Origin: JACRCT01 sp036504155
GTDB lineage: Bacteria; Myxococcota; Myxococcia; Myxococcales; UBA5297
Direction: 5' to 3'
DNA: 64,000 nt
Assembly (NCBI GenBank): GCA_036504155.1
Contig: DASXVQ010000005.1
Location: 6,164-70,163 of the forward strand
The position numbers and the translations under genes were made by a program. Positions within the stretch are counted from its first letter, which is position 1. Each line of letters begins with the position of its first letter. Below, in pieces: positions 17,958-26,422 of the stretch. Under the pieces are notes generated by a model. The model saw nothing but the letters and a program-made list of their open reading frames with translations. It was not told the origin of the DNA and searched no databases.

Positions 17958-18833
17958 ATGCGCTTCTACTGCGAAGACACCCTCACCACCGAAGACGGCG
18001 CGCGGCTCTGGTACGCCCAGCTCGGCGAGGGAGACCCACCGCTGGTCCTGTGCGACGGCGTCGGCTGCGACGGCGCGTTCTGGAAGTACCTGGCGCCAGA
18101 GCTCTCCGCGCGCCACCGCGTCCTGCGCTTCCACTACCGGGGCCACGGCCGCTCGGGCGTCCCCACGGATCCCAGCCGGGTAGGCGTGGCCTGGGCCGCC
18201 GACGACCTGGACGCGATCATGGCCGAGGCGGGCATCGCCAAGGCGGTCATCGTCGGGCACTCGATGGGCGCGCAGGTCCTCTTCGAGTTCCACCGGAGGC
18301 ACCCGGAGCGGGTGCTGGGGCTGGTGCCCATCTGCGGCGGCTACGGCAACGCCCTGGACGCGGTGCACGACGACACCAAGATCAAGCTCGCCTTCCCGCT
18401 CGTGCACTGCCTGGCCGACCTGCTGCCCGCGGTGGCCCGCGCCTTCACCCGGACGCTGCTGCCGACCGAGGCCTCGCTGCAGTACGCGCTGACCTTCGAG
18501 GCCAACCGGCAGCTGGTGCACCGCGAGGACATGCAGGCCTACTTCGAGCACCTGGCGCGGATGGACCCGCTGGTGTTCCTCGACACGCTGCAGTCCGCCG
18601 CCGAGCACACCGCCTGGGACCACCTGGGCCGGGTCGACGTGCCCACCCTCATCGTGGCCGGGGACCACGACCGCTTCACGCCGCTGTGGCTCTCGCAGCG
18701 CATGCACCGGGCCATCCCCGAGAGCGAGCTGCTGGTGGTGCGCTCCGGGACGCACTCGGCGCCCATCGAGCTGCCCGAGCTCATCGCCCTGCGCATCCGG
18801 CGCTTCCTCAAGGAGCGCCTGCCATCCTTCTGA
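17958..18833 (+). CDS. Alpha/beta hydrolase
   Basis: A 291-residue cytosolic alpha/beta hydrolase fold enzyme. The oxyanion segment is LCDGVGCDGAFWKYL, the FHYRGHGRSGVP motif follows, and the nucleophile elbow is GHSMG with Ser at about residue 97. The acid probably lies in VAGDHDRFTP and the catalytic His in SGTHSAP near 273. No substrate can be assigned from sequence; homologues are esterases, lipases and thioesterases. The stop TGA shares one base with the ATG of the next gene (TGATG), so the two are coupled. A TTG or GTG start further upstream is possible but less likely than ATG at 17958. Confidence 0.85.
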   Translation: MRFYCEDTLTTEDGARLWYAQLGEGDPPLVLCDGVGCDGAFWKYLAPELSARHRVLRFHYRGHGRSGVPTDPSRVGVAWAADDLDAIMAEAGIAKAVIVGHSMGAQVLFEFHRRHPERVLGLVPICGGYGNALDAVHDDTKIKLAFPLVHCLADLLPAVARAFTRTLLPTEASLQYALTFEANRQLVHREDMQAYFEHLARMDPLVFLDTLQSAAEHTAWDHLGRVDVPTLIVAGDHDRFTPLWLSQRMHRAIPESELLVVRSGTHSAPIELPELIALRIRRFLKERLPSF

Positions 18834-21697
18834 TGCGCGCGCCCAGGGCGGCCCGGGCCGCCGCCTTCCTGCTCGGGCTCCTGCTGCCGCTGCTGGCGGC
18901 GGGGCCGGCGCGCGGCTACGACCCGGCGCTCGGCTGGCACACCGTGGAGACGCCGCACTTCCGGGTGCACTACCACGACGGCCTGGGCGAGCTCGCGCAG
19001 CGCTCCGCCCGGGCGCTGGAGGCCGCGCACCGCCGCCTGGCTCCGCTGATGGAGCGCGCCCCCGACCGGCGCGTCGAGGTGGTCCTCTCCGACGAGACCG
19101 ACGCCGCCAACGGCAGCGCCACGGTGTGGATGCGCACCGAGATGCACCTCTTGGCCGTCCCGCCGGACAGCCGCAGCGAGCTGAACGACTACGAGGACTT
19201 CCTCTGGAACCTGGTGGTCCACGAGTACGCGCACGTGCTGCAGCTGGGGGACGTCAGCGGGGTCCCGTGGCTGGTCAATCGCGTCTTCGGCGACCTGTGG
19301 ATCCCCAACGGCATCGAGCCGCGCTGGTTCACCGAGGGCCTGGCGGTGCACTACGAGTCGTCGGCCAGCGGCGGCGGCCGGGTGCGCGCCTCCATCTACG
19401 ACATGTACCTGCGCTCCGAGGTCCTGGAGGGCCAGTTCTACGGCATCGACGACGCCAGCGGCGCGCCGACCACCTGGCCGCGGGGCGCCCTCGCCTACCT
19501 GCACGGTTCGCGCTTCGTCGACTGGGTGGCGCAGACCTACGGCCGCCAGACGCTCACCGCCTACCACCACGACTACGGCTCGCAGATCATCCCCTACGCC
19601 ATCAACTACACGGCCAAGGACCACCTGGGCGAGACGTGGACGGAGCTGTACGACCGCTGGGAGAGCGAGGTCACCGCGCAGATCGAGGGGCAGGCCGCCG
19701 CCATCCGCCACCGCGGCGAGCGCGCCCCCACCCCGCTCACCTCCCGCGGCGAGGGCACCGGCGAGCCCGTCTTCCTCGACCCGGACCGCATCCTCTACCT
19801 GGAGGACTCGGCGGACCGGCGCGCGGCGCTGCACAGCGTCTGGGTGAACGGCAAGGCCGACAAGAAGCTCGCCGAGGTCTACGGCGGCGGCACGCTGGGC
19901 ATCTCCCCGGACCGCAGCTTCGCGGTTCTCTCCCAGACCAACGCGTACAAGGAGTTCTACTCCTACGAGGACCTGTTCCGCTTCGACCTGAAGGCGGGCT
20001 CGCTCGAGCAGATCACCCACGGCGCGCGGCTGACGGAGCCGGACGTCTCCCCCGACGGGAAGACGGTGGTGGCGGCGCGGCGGCTCTCGGGCGGGAAGAT
20101 GGCGTTGGTGACGCTGCCGGTCTCCGGCGAGCCCCTGCAGACGATCTACGCGGCGCCCACCTCGGTGAGCGTCTACACGCCGCGCTTCTCGCCGGACGGG
20201 CGCAAGGTCGCCTTCTCGGAGCAGCGGCCGACCGGGCGCGACATCCGCCTTTTGGACCTCGCCACCGGGGCGCTCGAGGACGTCACGCACGACCGCGCCC
20301 TGGACATGGACCCGGCCTTCGCGCCCGACGGCAAGTCGCTCTACTTCGTCAGCGACCGCACCGGGGTCTTCAACGTCTACGTGCGCGACCTCGAGAGCGG
20401 CCAGACGAGGCAGGTCACCAACGTCCTGACCGGCGCCTTCCGGCCCGCGGTCTCGCCCGACGGCCGGCGGCTGGCGATGGTGACCTACACGGCCAAGGGC
20501 TACGACGTCGCCGTCCTCGACCTCGACCCGGAGCGCTTCCTCGAGGCCCCCGCGGTGGACCTGGTGCGCCCCGCCCCGCCGGACTGGGAGGGCCGCGAGG
20601 TCTACCCCGCCAAGCCCTACCAGCCCATCGACACGCTGCGGCCGTACTACTGGCTGCCGATCGCCGGGGCGGACGCGAAGGGCATGACCCTGGGGATCAC
20701 GACCTCGGGCGCGGACGTGGTCGGCAAGCACGCCTGGGCGCTGGAGGCGCAGTTCGGGCTCGCCTCGCTCCAGCCGTCCTTCAGCGCCGGCTACGCGACC
20801 CAGCTGTTCTACCCGGACCTCAACCTCGAGATCGGCAGCGAGCTCGGCTACATCCCCAACGCTCCGATCGATCTGTTCGAGCGGCAGTACCACGGCTCGG
20901 CCTCGCTGTTCTTCCCGTTCTCGCACCTGGACCAGAGCTACTCGGTGGGCCTGGGCTACGAGCTGCGCTACTACGATCCGTGGGCCGTCGAGGTCCCCCA
21001 CGACCCGACCGACGAGCCGCCGTTCAAGGCCGACCGGGGCCTGGCCGCGACGCTGTCCTTGAACCTCGGGTTCTCGAACGCGCAGCGCTTCGCCAACTCC
21101 ATCAGCACCGAGCGCGGCATCTCGGTGCGGCTCAACCTGCGCGGCGCGCGCCCGGAGTGGGGCAGCCAGTTCCGCTACCTCGCCGCCGAGGGCAGCGTCT
21201 CGACCTTCCTCGCGGTGCCCTGGCTTGAGCACCACGTCCTGGCGCTGCGGCTGATGGGCGGGGCGAGCGCCGGGGACCTCGGCGGGCGGCGCATCTTCGG
21301 CCTGGGCGGCATGTCGGTGCACGACCCCATCCTCGACCTGCTGCAGTACTCGGGGCTCTACGGCGCGGGGCTGCGCGGCTACCGGCCCGGGGCGTTCTCG
21401 GGAAACTTCTACACGCTGCTCAACGCCGAGTACCGCTTCCCCATCGTCCGCGTCGACGCGGGCCTGTGGACCCTGCCCATCTACGTGCGGCGCATCCACG
21501 GCGCGGTGACCTTCGACGTCGGCGAGGCCACGGACCATTGGACCTGGAGCGGGCTGAAGCCGTCGGTGGGCGCGGAGCTGCGCGCCGAGCTGTACCTGGG
21601 CTACGCGCTGTCGACGACGCTGCGGCTCGGCTACGCGCGCGGGCTCGCCCCCGAGGGCGTCGACGACTTCTTCTTCGGGCTGGGCAACAGCTTCTGA
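18833..21697 (+). CDS. Zinc metallopeptidase-like + TolB-type propeller + outer-membrane barrel fusion
   Basis: A 954-residue protein starting at the ATG that overlaps the hydrolase stop. A signal peptide (AAAFLLGLLLPLLAAGPARG) is followed by a gluzincin-type peptidase domain with HEYAH (about residue 127) and a downstream Glu in RWFTEGLAVHYES, the pattern of M1/peptidase-MA enzymes. Residues of about 300-560 contain SPDG-type repeats (SPDGKTVVAAR, SPDGRKVAFSE, APDGKSLYFVSD) of a TolB/WD40-like propeller. The last about 330 residues are rich in aromatic strands ending with Phe (GLGNSF), as expected for an outer-membrane beta-barrel. It would place a periplasmic peptidase and propeller on a barrel anchor. 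Substrate unknown. Confidence 0.8.
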   Translation: MRAPRAARAAAFLLGLLLPLLAAGPARGYDPALGWHTVETPHFRVHYHDGLGELAQRSARALEAAHRRLAPLMERAPDRRVEVVLSDETDAANGSATVWMRTEMHLLAVPPDSRSELNDYEDFLWNLVVHEYAHVLQLGDVSGVPWLVNRVFGDLWIPNGIEPRWFTEGLAVHYESSASGGGRVRASIYDMYLRSEVLEGQFYGIDDASGAPTTWPRGALAYLHGSRFVDWVAQTYGRQTLTAYHHDYGSQIIPYAINYTAKDHLGETWTELYDRWESEVTAQIEGQAAAIRHRGERAPTPLTSRGEGTGEPVFLDPDRILYLEDSADRRAALHSVWVNGKADKKLAEVYGGGTLGISPDRSFAVLSQTNAYKEFYSYEDLFRFDLKAGSLEQITHGARLTEPDVSPDGKTVVAARRLSGGKMALVTLPVSGEPLQTIYAAPTSVSVYTPRFSPDGRKVAFSEQRPTGRDIRLLDLATGALEDVTHDRALDMDPAFAPDGKSLYFVSDRTGVFNVYVRDLESGQTRQVTNVLTGAFRPAVSPDGRRLAMVTYTAKGYDVAVLDLDPERFLEAPAVDLVRPAPPDWEGREVYPAKPYQPIDTLRPYYWLPIAGADAKGMTLGITTSGADVVGKHAWALEAQFGLASLQPSFSAGYATQLFYPDLNLEIGSELGYIPNAPIDLFERQYHGSASLFFPFSHLDQSYSVGLGYELRYYDPWAVEVPHDPTDEPPFKADRGLAATLSLNLGFSNAQRFANSISTERGISVRLNLRGARPEWGSQFRYLAAEGSVSTFLAVPWLEHHVLALRLMGGASAGDLGGRRIFGLGGMSVHDPILDLLQYSGLYGAGLRGYRPGAFSGNFYTLLNAEYRFPIVRVDAGLWTLPIYVRRIHGAVTFDVGEATDHWTWSGLKPSVGAELRAELYLGYALSTTLRLGYARGLAPEGVDDFFFGLGNSF

Positions 21698-21750
21698 CCC
21701 GCGCTTCGCGGCGCTCCGATGCCTGGGCTCATGGGGCATGGGACTGCATG

Positions 21751-21996
21751 GGTCTTCCCGCGCCGGGCTCCTCGGATTCCGCCTGCCCCGGGGAAGAACG
21801 TCGCTCAGGCCAATAGGGCGAAGGACAGCACGGGTCTTCTCGCGCCGGGCTGCTCGGATTCCGCCTGCCCCGGGGAAGCACGTCGCCCAGGCCAATAGGG
21901 CGAAGGACAGCACGGGTCTTCTCGCGCCGGGCTGCTCGGATTCCGCCTGCCCCGGGGAAGAACGTCGCTCAGGCCAATAGGGCGAAGGACTTCACA
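21751..21996. repeat. Three tandem copies of an 82-bp repeat
   Basis: Copies begin at 21751, 21833 and 21915, each starting GGTCTTC and containing GGATTCCGCCTGCCCCGGGG and CAGGCCAATAGGGCGAAGG. They differ at few positions. They lie after the barrel gene, before the 46-bp palindrome; the 552-bp gap up to 22250 contains no plausible gene. Confidence 0.9.
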
Positions 21997-22080
21997 GGTC
22001 GTCTCCCAGGGCGCCGCTTTGCGCCGCTTCATCAGTAGCTCGAGCAGAGGCGGGGTGCGCGCAGGGGCCGCTGGAATAAC

Positions 22081-22126
22081 GGGTACTGCACTACCCCGTA
22101 TCGCGATACGGGGTAGCCCAGTACCC
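22081..22126. repeat. 46-bp near-perfect palindrome
   Basis: The central 26 bp (22091-22116) are a perfect palindrome centred on CGCG, and outer arms GGGTACTG (22081-22088) and CAGTACCC (22119-22126) also match, with only two mismatched pairs between. It sits between convergent genes and has no T run on either side, so it is not a classical terminator. It could be a protein-binding site or a cruciform-forming repeat. Confidence 0.9.
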
Positions 22127-22249
22127 CTTATCTAGGCGTGCTCATTTCAAACCCCGTCATGGTCAAGGCGGCCGGCGGACCACGCGAAGCCGCCTTGGTT
22201 CAATCTCCCGAGCGACCCTTCCTTTATGAGCCAGCCCAGGCAGCGAACC

Positions 22250-23524
22250 TCATCCGCGGTCGAGCCGAGCCACGGTCTCCAGGTGGAAGGTCTGCGGGAA
22301 CATGTCGACCGGAGTCGCCTCGATCAACCGATACCCCGACTCCTGCAGCTCCTTCACATCGCGGGAGAGCGTCGCCGGGTCGCACGAGACATAGACCACC
22401 CTCCGCACTCCGCTCCGCTCTGCCACCTTGCCGATCCCCTTGGCCCCGGCCCTCGGCGGATCGAGCAGCAGCGTCTCGAACCGGCGTCCTTCCTTCGCCA
22501 AGGACTCGGCGCACGCCAGCGCGTCGCCTTGGATGAAGCGGACGTTCTCGACCTTCGCCTCCCGGGCCGAGCGCCGCGCCAGCTCCACGGCATCCGGGCT
22601 GCTCTCGATGCAGGTGGCCGCCTTGAAGCGCCGCGCTGCCGCGAAGCTGAAGTTGCCGGCGCCCGAGTACAGCTCGAGCAGCGACTCGCCGCCCTCCCCG
22701 AGCATCCGCAGCGCTTCGCCGACCAGCAACAGGTTGGCCTCGGGATTCGCCTGGGCGAACAGGTCCGCCCTGCCGTAGGCCGTCACTCCCTCGGCGAGCG
22801 GTGCAGGCCAGGAGAGCAGCGCATCCCCGAGCGGCTGCCCGCGCTGGCCCTCCACTGCCAGCACCGCGCCGTCCAGCCGAGCGCGAGCCATCAGCCTGCG
22901 GACCTTCTCCAGCGTCGACTTGCCCGCCGCGGCGACCTCGAAGGCTGCGGTGATCCGCCTCTCGTCGCAGGCCAGGGCGATGTCGGTGCACTTGGGCGGC
23001 GCGCCCTCGGCCTTCAAGGCCTCGCGCAGCCTCGGGATGGCCTGCTCCAGCCTGGGAGCGAGCTGGGGACAGCCTTCGATCTCGACCAGGACGTGGCTGC
23101 TCGCAGCCCGGTAGCCGATCCGCCCGCCGGAGAGGTGCAGGGTCGCCCGGCGCCGATAGCGGAGGGCGAGCGGCGAGCGGATGAGCGGATTCAGCGAGGC
23201 TTCGCCCAGCTCCACCCCGCCGATGCGGCCGAGCGCGTCGCGCAGTATCGCCTGCTTCGCCTTCGCCTGCCCCTGCGCCGACACGTGCAGCCACGAGCAG
23301 CCGCCGCAGTCCGAGGCGTGGGCGCAACCGGGCTCGACGCGGTCCGGCGAGGGCGTGACGACCCGAACGATCCGGGCGCGCGCCGAGCGCTCCTTCTCCT
23401 CGACGAGCTCGGCCTCGACGACGTCTCCCGGGACGCCGCCGGCCACGAAGACGACCCGGCCATCCAGGCGCGCGACGCCGTCGCTGCCGGAAGAGAGACC
23501 GTCGATGTGGAGAGTGACCGGCAT
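22250..23524 (-). CDS. rlmD: 23S rRNA (uracil-5-)-methyltransferase, RumA/RlmD family
   Basis: A 424-residue SAM-dependent m5U methyltransferase of the TrmA/RumA family. The N-terminus is a TRAM domain (1-55). Four cysteines that bind an Fe-S cluster are present: C67, C73, C76 and C152. The Rossmann methyltransferase motif is LLELYSGAGNFSFAAA (about 295), followed by a DPPRAG motif and the catalytic Cys in YVSCDPATLSRD, with a C-terminal Glu (HLETVA). Members methylate U1939 or U747 of 23S rRNA; the Fe-S site and length favour the U1939 enzyme, but the exact uracil is inferred. It follows the PilZ gene by 36 bp. Confidence 0.88.
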   Translation of the reverse strand: MPVTLHIDGLSSGSDGVARLDGRVVFVAGGVPGDVVEAELVEEKERSARARIVRVVTPSPDRVEPGCAHASDCGGCSWLHVSAQGQAKAKQAILRDALGRIGGVELGEASLNPLIRSPLALRYRRRATLHLSGGRIGYRAASSHVLVEIEGCPQLAPRLEQAIPRLREALKAEGAPPKCTDIALACDERRITAAFEVAAAGKSTLEKVRRLMARARLDGAVLAVEGQRGQPLGDALLSWPAPLAEGVTAYGRADLFAQANPEANLLLVGEALRMLGEGGESLLELYSGAGNFSFAAARRFKAATCIESSPDAVELARRSAREAKVENVRFIQGDALACAESLAKEGRRFETLLLDPPRAGAKGIGKVAERSGVRRVVYVSCDPATLSRDVKELQESGYRLIEATPVDMFPQTFHLETVARLDRG

Positions 23525-23560
23525 CCGAAGCCTTGAACGCCGGAGCGGCCGGAAACGCTT

Positions 23561-23947
23561 CTACTTCCTGGGCTTCTTGGGCTCGGGAGGCAGGGCGGTG
23601 CGCAGCTTCTCGACGAACTTCTCGATGCGCGCCCGCTTGTCCTCGTCGATGTCGACGAACTCGACACCCATGCCCGGAGCCTCGGAGCCCTCGGCGCCGG
23701 CATGCTCCGCGTCGATGACGCGCACCACGCGGCCGGTGAGGTCGAAGGGGAACGGGGCGTCGGGGAGCTGGATGATGAGGCGGACGGTGGTGCCCTGGGG
23801 CAGCGGCTGGCGGCTGTTGATGAACAGGCCACCCTTGGAGATGTTGGTGACCCAGTCGGTGATGAAGCCGTCGACGCTCCGGTACGCGACCGGGAGCTCA
23901 TTCTCCAGTCGCTCGGACTTGCGCTTGTTGGCTCCGTCGTCCGTCAT
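23561..23947 (-). CDS. PilZ-domain protein
   Basis: A 128-residue single-domain PilZ protein, of the short kind that is multiplied in Myxococcus genomes. Visible features are a basic N-terminal segment with Arg residues (KRKSERLE), an IsxGGLF-type motif (TNISKGGLFI) and a GMGVEFVDID segment. PilZ domains usually bind cyclic di-GMP through RxxxR and D/NxSxxG; here the second motif appears as N-I-S-K-G-G, while the first is only partly recognisable, so ligand binding is uncertain. A GGAGAAGGA ribosome site precedes the ATG. Confidence 0.85.
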   Translation of the reverse strand: MTDDGANKRKSERLENELPVAYRSVDGFITDWVTNISKGGLFINSRQPLPQGTTVRLIIQLPDAPFPFDLTGRVVRVIDAEHAGAEGSEAPGMGVEFVDIDEDKRARIEKFVEKLRTALPPEPKKPRK

Positions 23948-24067
23948 TGTTCCTTCTCCCGTCGAACCGGCGCGAATCGGCAGGCACTATAGCAGCTAAT
24001 GCCGGGCAGGCTAGGTTCGCCTTGGCGCCCCTGCCAGAGCCACAATTTCCCGAGCAGAAGCGGGTCC

Positions 24068-24865
24068 CTAAACCTGTTCGACGACCACCGGCATCCCCTG
24101 CCCGTCCTCGAGTTTCAGCTCGCGGGCCGCGCTGCCTTCCCGGACCGCAATCTCCAGCAAACCGGCCGATCCGACGAGCGCCATCAGCGTCCCCACCGCG
24201 ACCGATCCGTAGGTCCCCTGGATGCCCGAGAGCGTCCGCCCACCGACTGCGACCCTCAGCTGTTCGCGCGGCACCGGAGGCAGGTCCTCGCGGGACAGGT
24301 TGCTGACGAGGTTGCCGAAGGAGTCGACGTGGACGATCTCGCCGACGACCGCGCCGCCTTCGTGGCGGACCTTGGCCGGCGCCAGCTTGATCGGCTCGGC
24401 CACCTCCGGGCCCATCCTGTCCGGCGGCACGCCCAGCGCCAGGTGCGCCGCGGCGGGAGCGAAGACGTCGCGGCCGTGGAAGGTCGCCGAGACGTCGGGG
24501 CGCCGATAGGCGGGGTCGGCGAGCTCGAAGGCCCTCCCCCCGCGGGCGAACGGCCAGAGCAGCCCGTTGTCCGGCCCGACGAAGAGCTGCCCCGGGGCCT
24601 TGTCGCCGCCCTGGACCACCAGGCCGCGCCGGCTCGTGCCCACGCCGGGGTCGACGACGGCGACGTGGATGGTGCCGGGAGGGAACGCCGGGACGGCCTC
24701 CAGCAGCAGCGCCTGGCCGACGAGGATCCGGTAGGCCGGCACCTCGTGGCTGATGTCGACGATCCGCGCCTCGGGGCACATCGAGAGCAGCACGCCCTTC
24801 ATCTGCGCCGGGTAGCCGCTGCCCGCTCCGAAGTCGGTGAGCAAGGTGACGATGGGGCCAGCCAT
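24068..24865 (-). CDS. SAM hydroxide adenosyltransferase (DUF62 family)
   Basis: A 265-residue enzyme of the DUF62 family, which hydrolyses S-adenosylmethionine to adenosine and methionine and is related to fluorinase. Signatures are LLTDFG near the N-terminus, DPGVGT, GPDNGLLWP, the FHGRDVFAP stretch and HVDSFGNLVSNL, all characteristic of the family. Start at ATG 24865 gives the family's common MxxPIVTLLTDFG start. It is divergent from the sugar dehydrogenase gene, with 133 bp between, and stands 120 bp ahead of pilZ. Confidence 0.9.
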   Translation of the reverse strand: MAGPIVTLLTDFGAGSGYPAQMKGVLLSMCPEARIVDISHEVPAYRILVGQALLLEAVPAFPPGTIHVAVVDPGVGTSRRGLVVQGGDKAPGQLFVGPDNGLLWPFARGGRAFELADPAYRRPDVSATFHGRDVFAPAAAHLALGVPPDRMGPEVAEPIKLAPAKVRHEGGAVVGEIVHVDSFGNLVSNLSREDLPPVPREQLRVAVGGRTLSGIQGTYGSVAVGTLMALVGSAGLLEIAVREGSAARELKLEDGQGMPVVVEQV

Positions 24866-24998
24866 GGCCAAGCAGTCTGCCACGCCCCGAGGCCGAGTGG
24901 CACCCTCTGAGCGTGAACTGACCGCGCCGCGACGAACGGCCCGAAGCCCACCTCCGCCTCCGCGCCTGCGACCCGCGGGATGGCTACCCTGCCCGTCC

Positions 24999-26204
24999 AT
25001 GAGCGCGCGCTTTGCTTGGGCCTCGCTGCTGCTGGTGCCGCTGGCCGCAGTCCCCGCCGCCTGCCAGTGCGCGGCCACCCCTCCTCCGGCGTTCGCCGAA
25101 GGCCGCGTGGACGGCGGCTGCCTCCTGGTGCGCGAAGGCGACGGGCCGGACGGGACCGTCCCGGTGCGCGCCCAGACCGTGGTGAGCGGCCTGGAGGTGC
25201 CCTGGGCCCTGGCCTTCCTCCCGGGCGGCGGCTTCCTGGTCTCGGAGCGGCCAGGCCGGGTGCGCCTGTTCCGCAACGGCCGGCTCCAGGAGGCGCCGGT
25301 TATCCGCTTCCCCCCGGCAGGGACCGCGGAGGGCGGGCTGATGGGCCTGGCGCTGCACCCCGACTTCGCCGCCAACCGCTTCCTGTACCTCTACCGGACC
25401 ACGGTCTCGGGCGCCGGGGAGAAGGCGAATGCGGTGGAGCGCTGGAAGCTCTCCGAGGACCTGGGCTCCGCGAGCCTCGACCGGGTGATCGTCGACCGCA
25501 TCGACGCCGCGCTGTACCACGACGGCGGCCGCATCCGCTTCGGTCCGGACGGCATGCTCTACGTGGGAACCGGGGACGCCACGGAGCCGGAGCGGGCGCA
25601 GGACCCGAGCAGCCTCAACGGCAAGCTCTTGCGGTTGACGCCCGAAGGAGAGGCTCCGACCGACAACCCCTTCCCGGCCAGCCCGGTCTATCTCTCGGGA
25701 ATCCGGAACACCGAGGGCTTCGACTGGAAGGAGCCGTCGCTGCTGTACCTCGTCGACCACGGCCCCAGCGGCGAGCTGGGCGGACGCACCGGGCACGACG
25801 AGGTGAACCTGGCCAAGCCCGGCGACAACCTGGGCTGGCCGAGGATCTGGGGATGCCAGCGCGGCCCGGGAATGGTCTCGCCGCTGGTGACCTGGGATAA
25901 GGCGGTCCCGCCGGGCGGTGCGGCGCTCTACAGCGGAGACTCCATCCCCGAGTGGCGCGGCAGCCTGATGGTCGGCGTGCTCGGCGCCAAGCACCTGCAC
26001 CGGGTGGTCTTCGATCCCCTGCATCCGGAGCGGGTGGTCGGCCACGAGGTCTACTTCCGCGGGGAGCCGCCCAAGGGGCTCGGGCGCTTGCGCGAGGTGG
26101 TGATGGGGCCGGACGGCGCGCTCTACGTGACCACCAGCAACTGCGATGGACGGGGCATTTGTCCGAAGGAGAAGGACAAGGTGGTGCGGGTGGTTGCGAG
26201 ATAG
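24999..26204 (+). CDS. PQQ-dependent aldose/sorbosone dehydrogenase-like protein
   Basis: A 401-residue exported protein of the glucose/sorbosone dehydrogenase (GSDH) family, which oxidise sugars in the periplasm using pyrroloquinoline quinone. The N-terminal signal peptide ends in a possible lipobox (VPAAC), so it may be a lipoprotein. The body contains family motifs: PWALAFLPGG, GLMGLALHPDF, YHDGGRIRFGPDGMLYVGTGD, GHDEVN and a late GPDGALYVTTSN. The closest relatives in mind are the soluble aldose dehydrogenases such as YliI. No PQQ biosynthesis genes are seen in this window. Confidence 0.85.
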   Translation: MSARFAWASLLLVPLAAVPAACQCAATPPPAFAEGRVDGGCLLVREGDGPDGTVPVRAQTVVSGLEVPWALAFLPGGGFLVSERPGRVRLFRNGRLQEAPVIRFPPAGTAEGGLMGLALHPDFAANRFLYLYRTTVSGAGEKANAVERWKLSEDLGSASLDRVIVDRIDAALYHDGGRIRFGPDGMLYVGTGDATEPERAQDPSSLNGKLLRLTPEGEAPTDNPFPASPVYLSGIRNTEGFDWKEPSLLYLVDHGPSGELGGRTGHDEVNLAKPGDNLGWPRIWGCQRGPGMVSPLVTWDKAVPPGGAALYSGDSIPEWRGSLMVGVLGAKHLHRVVFDPLHPERVVGHEVYFRGEPPKGLGRLREVVMGPDGALYVTTSNCDGRGICPKEKDKVVRVVAR

Positions 26205-26208
26205 CGGC

Positions 26209-26422
26209 AAACCGCCCCCCAACCCCCTCCAGCGGAGCTGGAGGGGGAGCTCGCCACTGCTCGATTCGCGCCCCTGCGGAGCTCGCGGCGCCACCACCAC
26301 CTTGCCCGACTCAACGTGCGCCTCGAGCACGGACGTGGCGGTGCAAGCAGCTCCTACCGCGTCGCCGAAGGCAACCAACGGCTCCCCCTCCAGCTCCGCT
26401 GGAGGGGGCCGGGGGGCGGTTT
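26209..26422. repeat. 214-bp intergenic element with 42-bp inverted ends
   Basis: The left end (26209-26250) and right end (26381-26422) are inverted copies that differ at two of 42 positions, and each contains its own hairpin of two 11-bp arms with a 3-base loop. The central 130 bp is non-coding. It fills almost the whole gap between two convergent genes, ending one base before the second stop codon. It looks like a BIME or MITE and probably acts as a bidirectional terminator. Confidence 0.85.

Noticed and set aside
21738..21980. Small proteins from the 82-bp repeat
   Set aside because: The open frames are only the repeat translated, with no ribosome site, so they are not called as genes.
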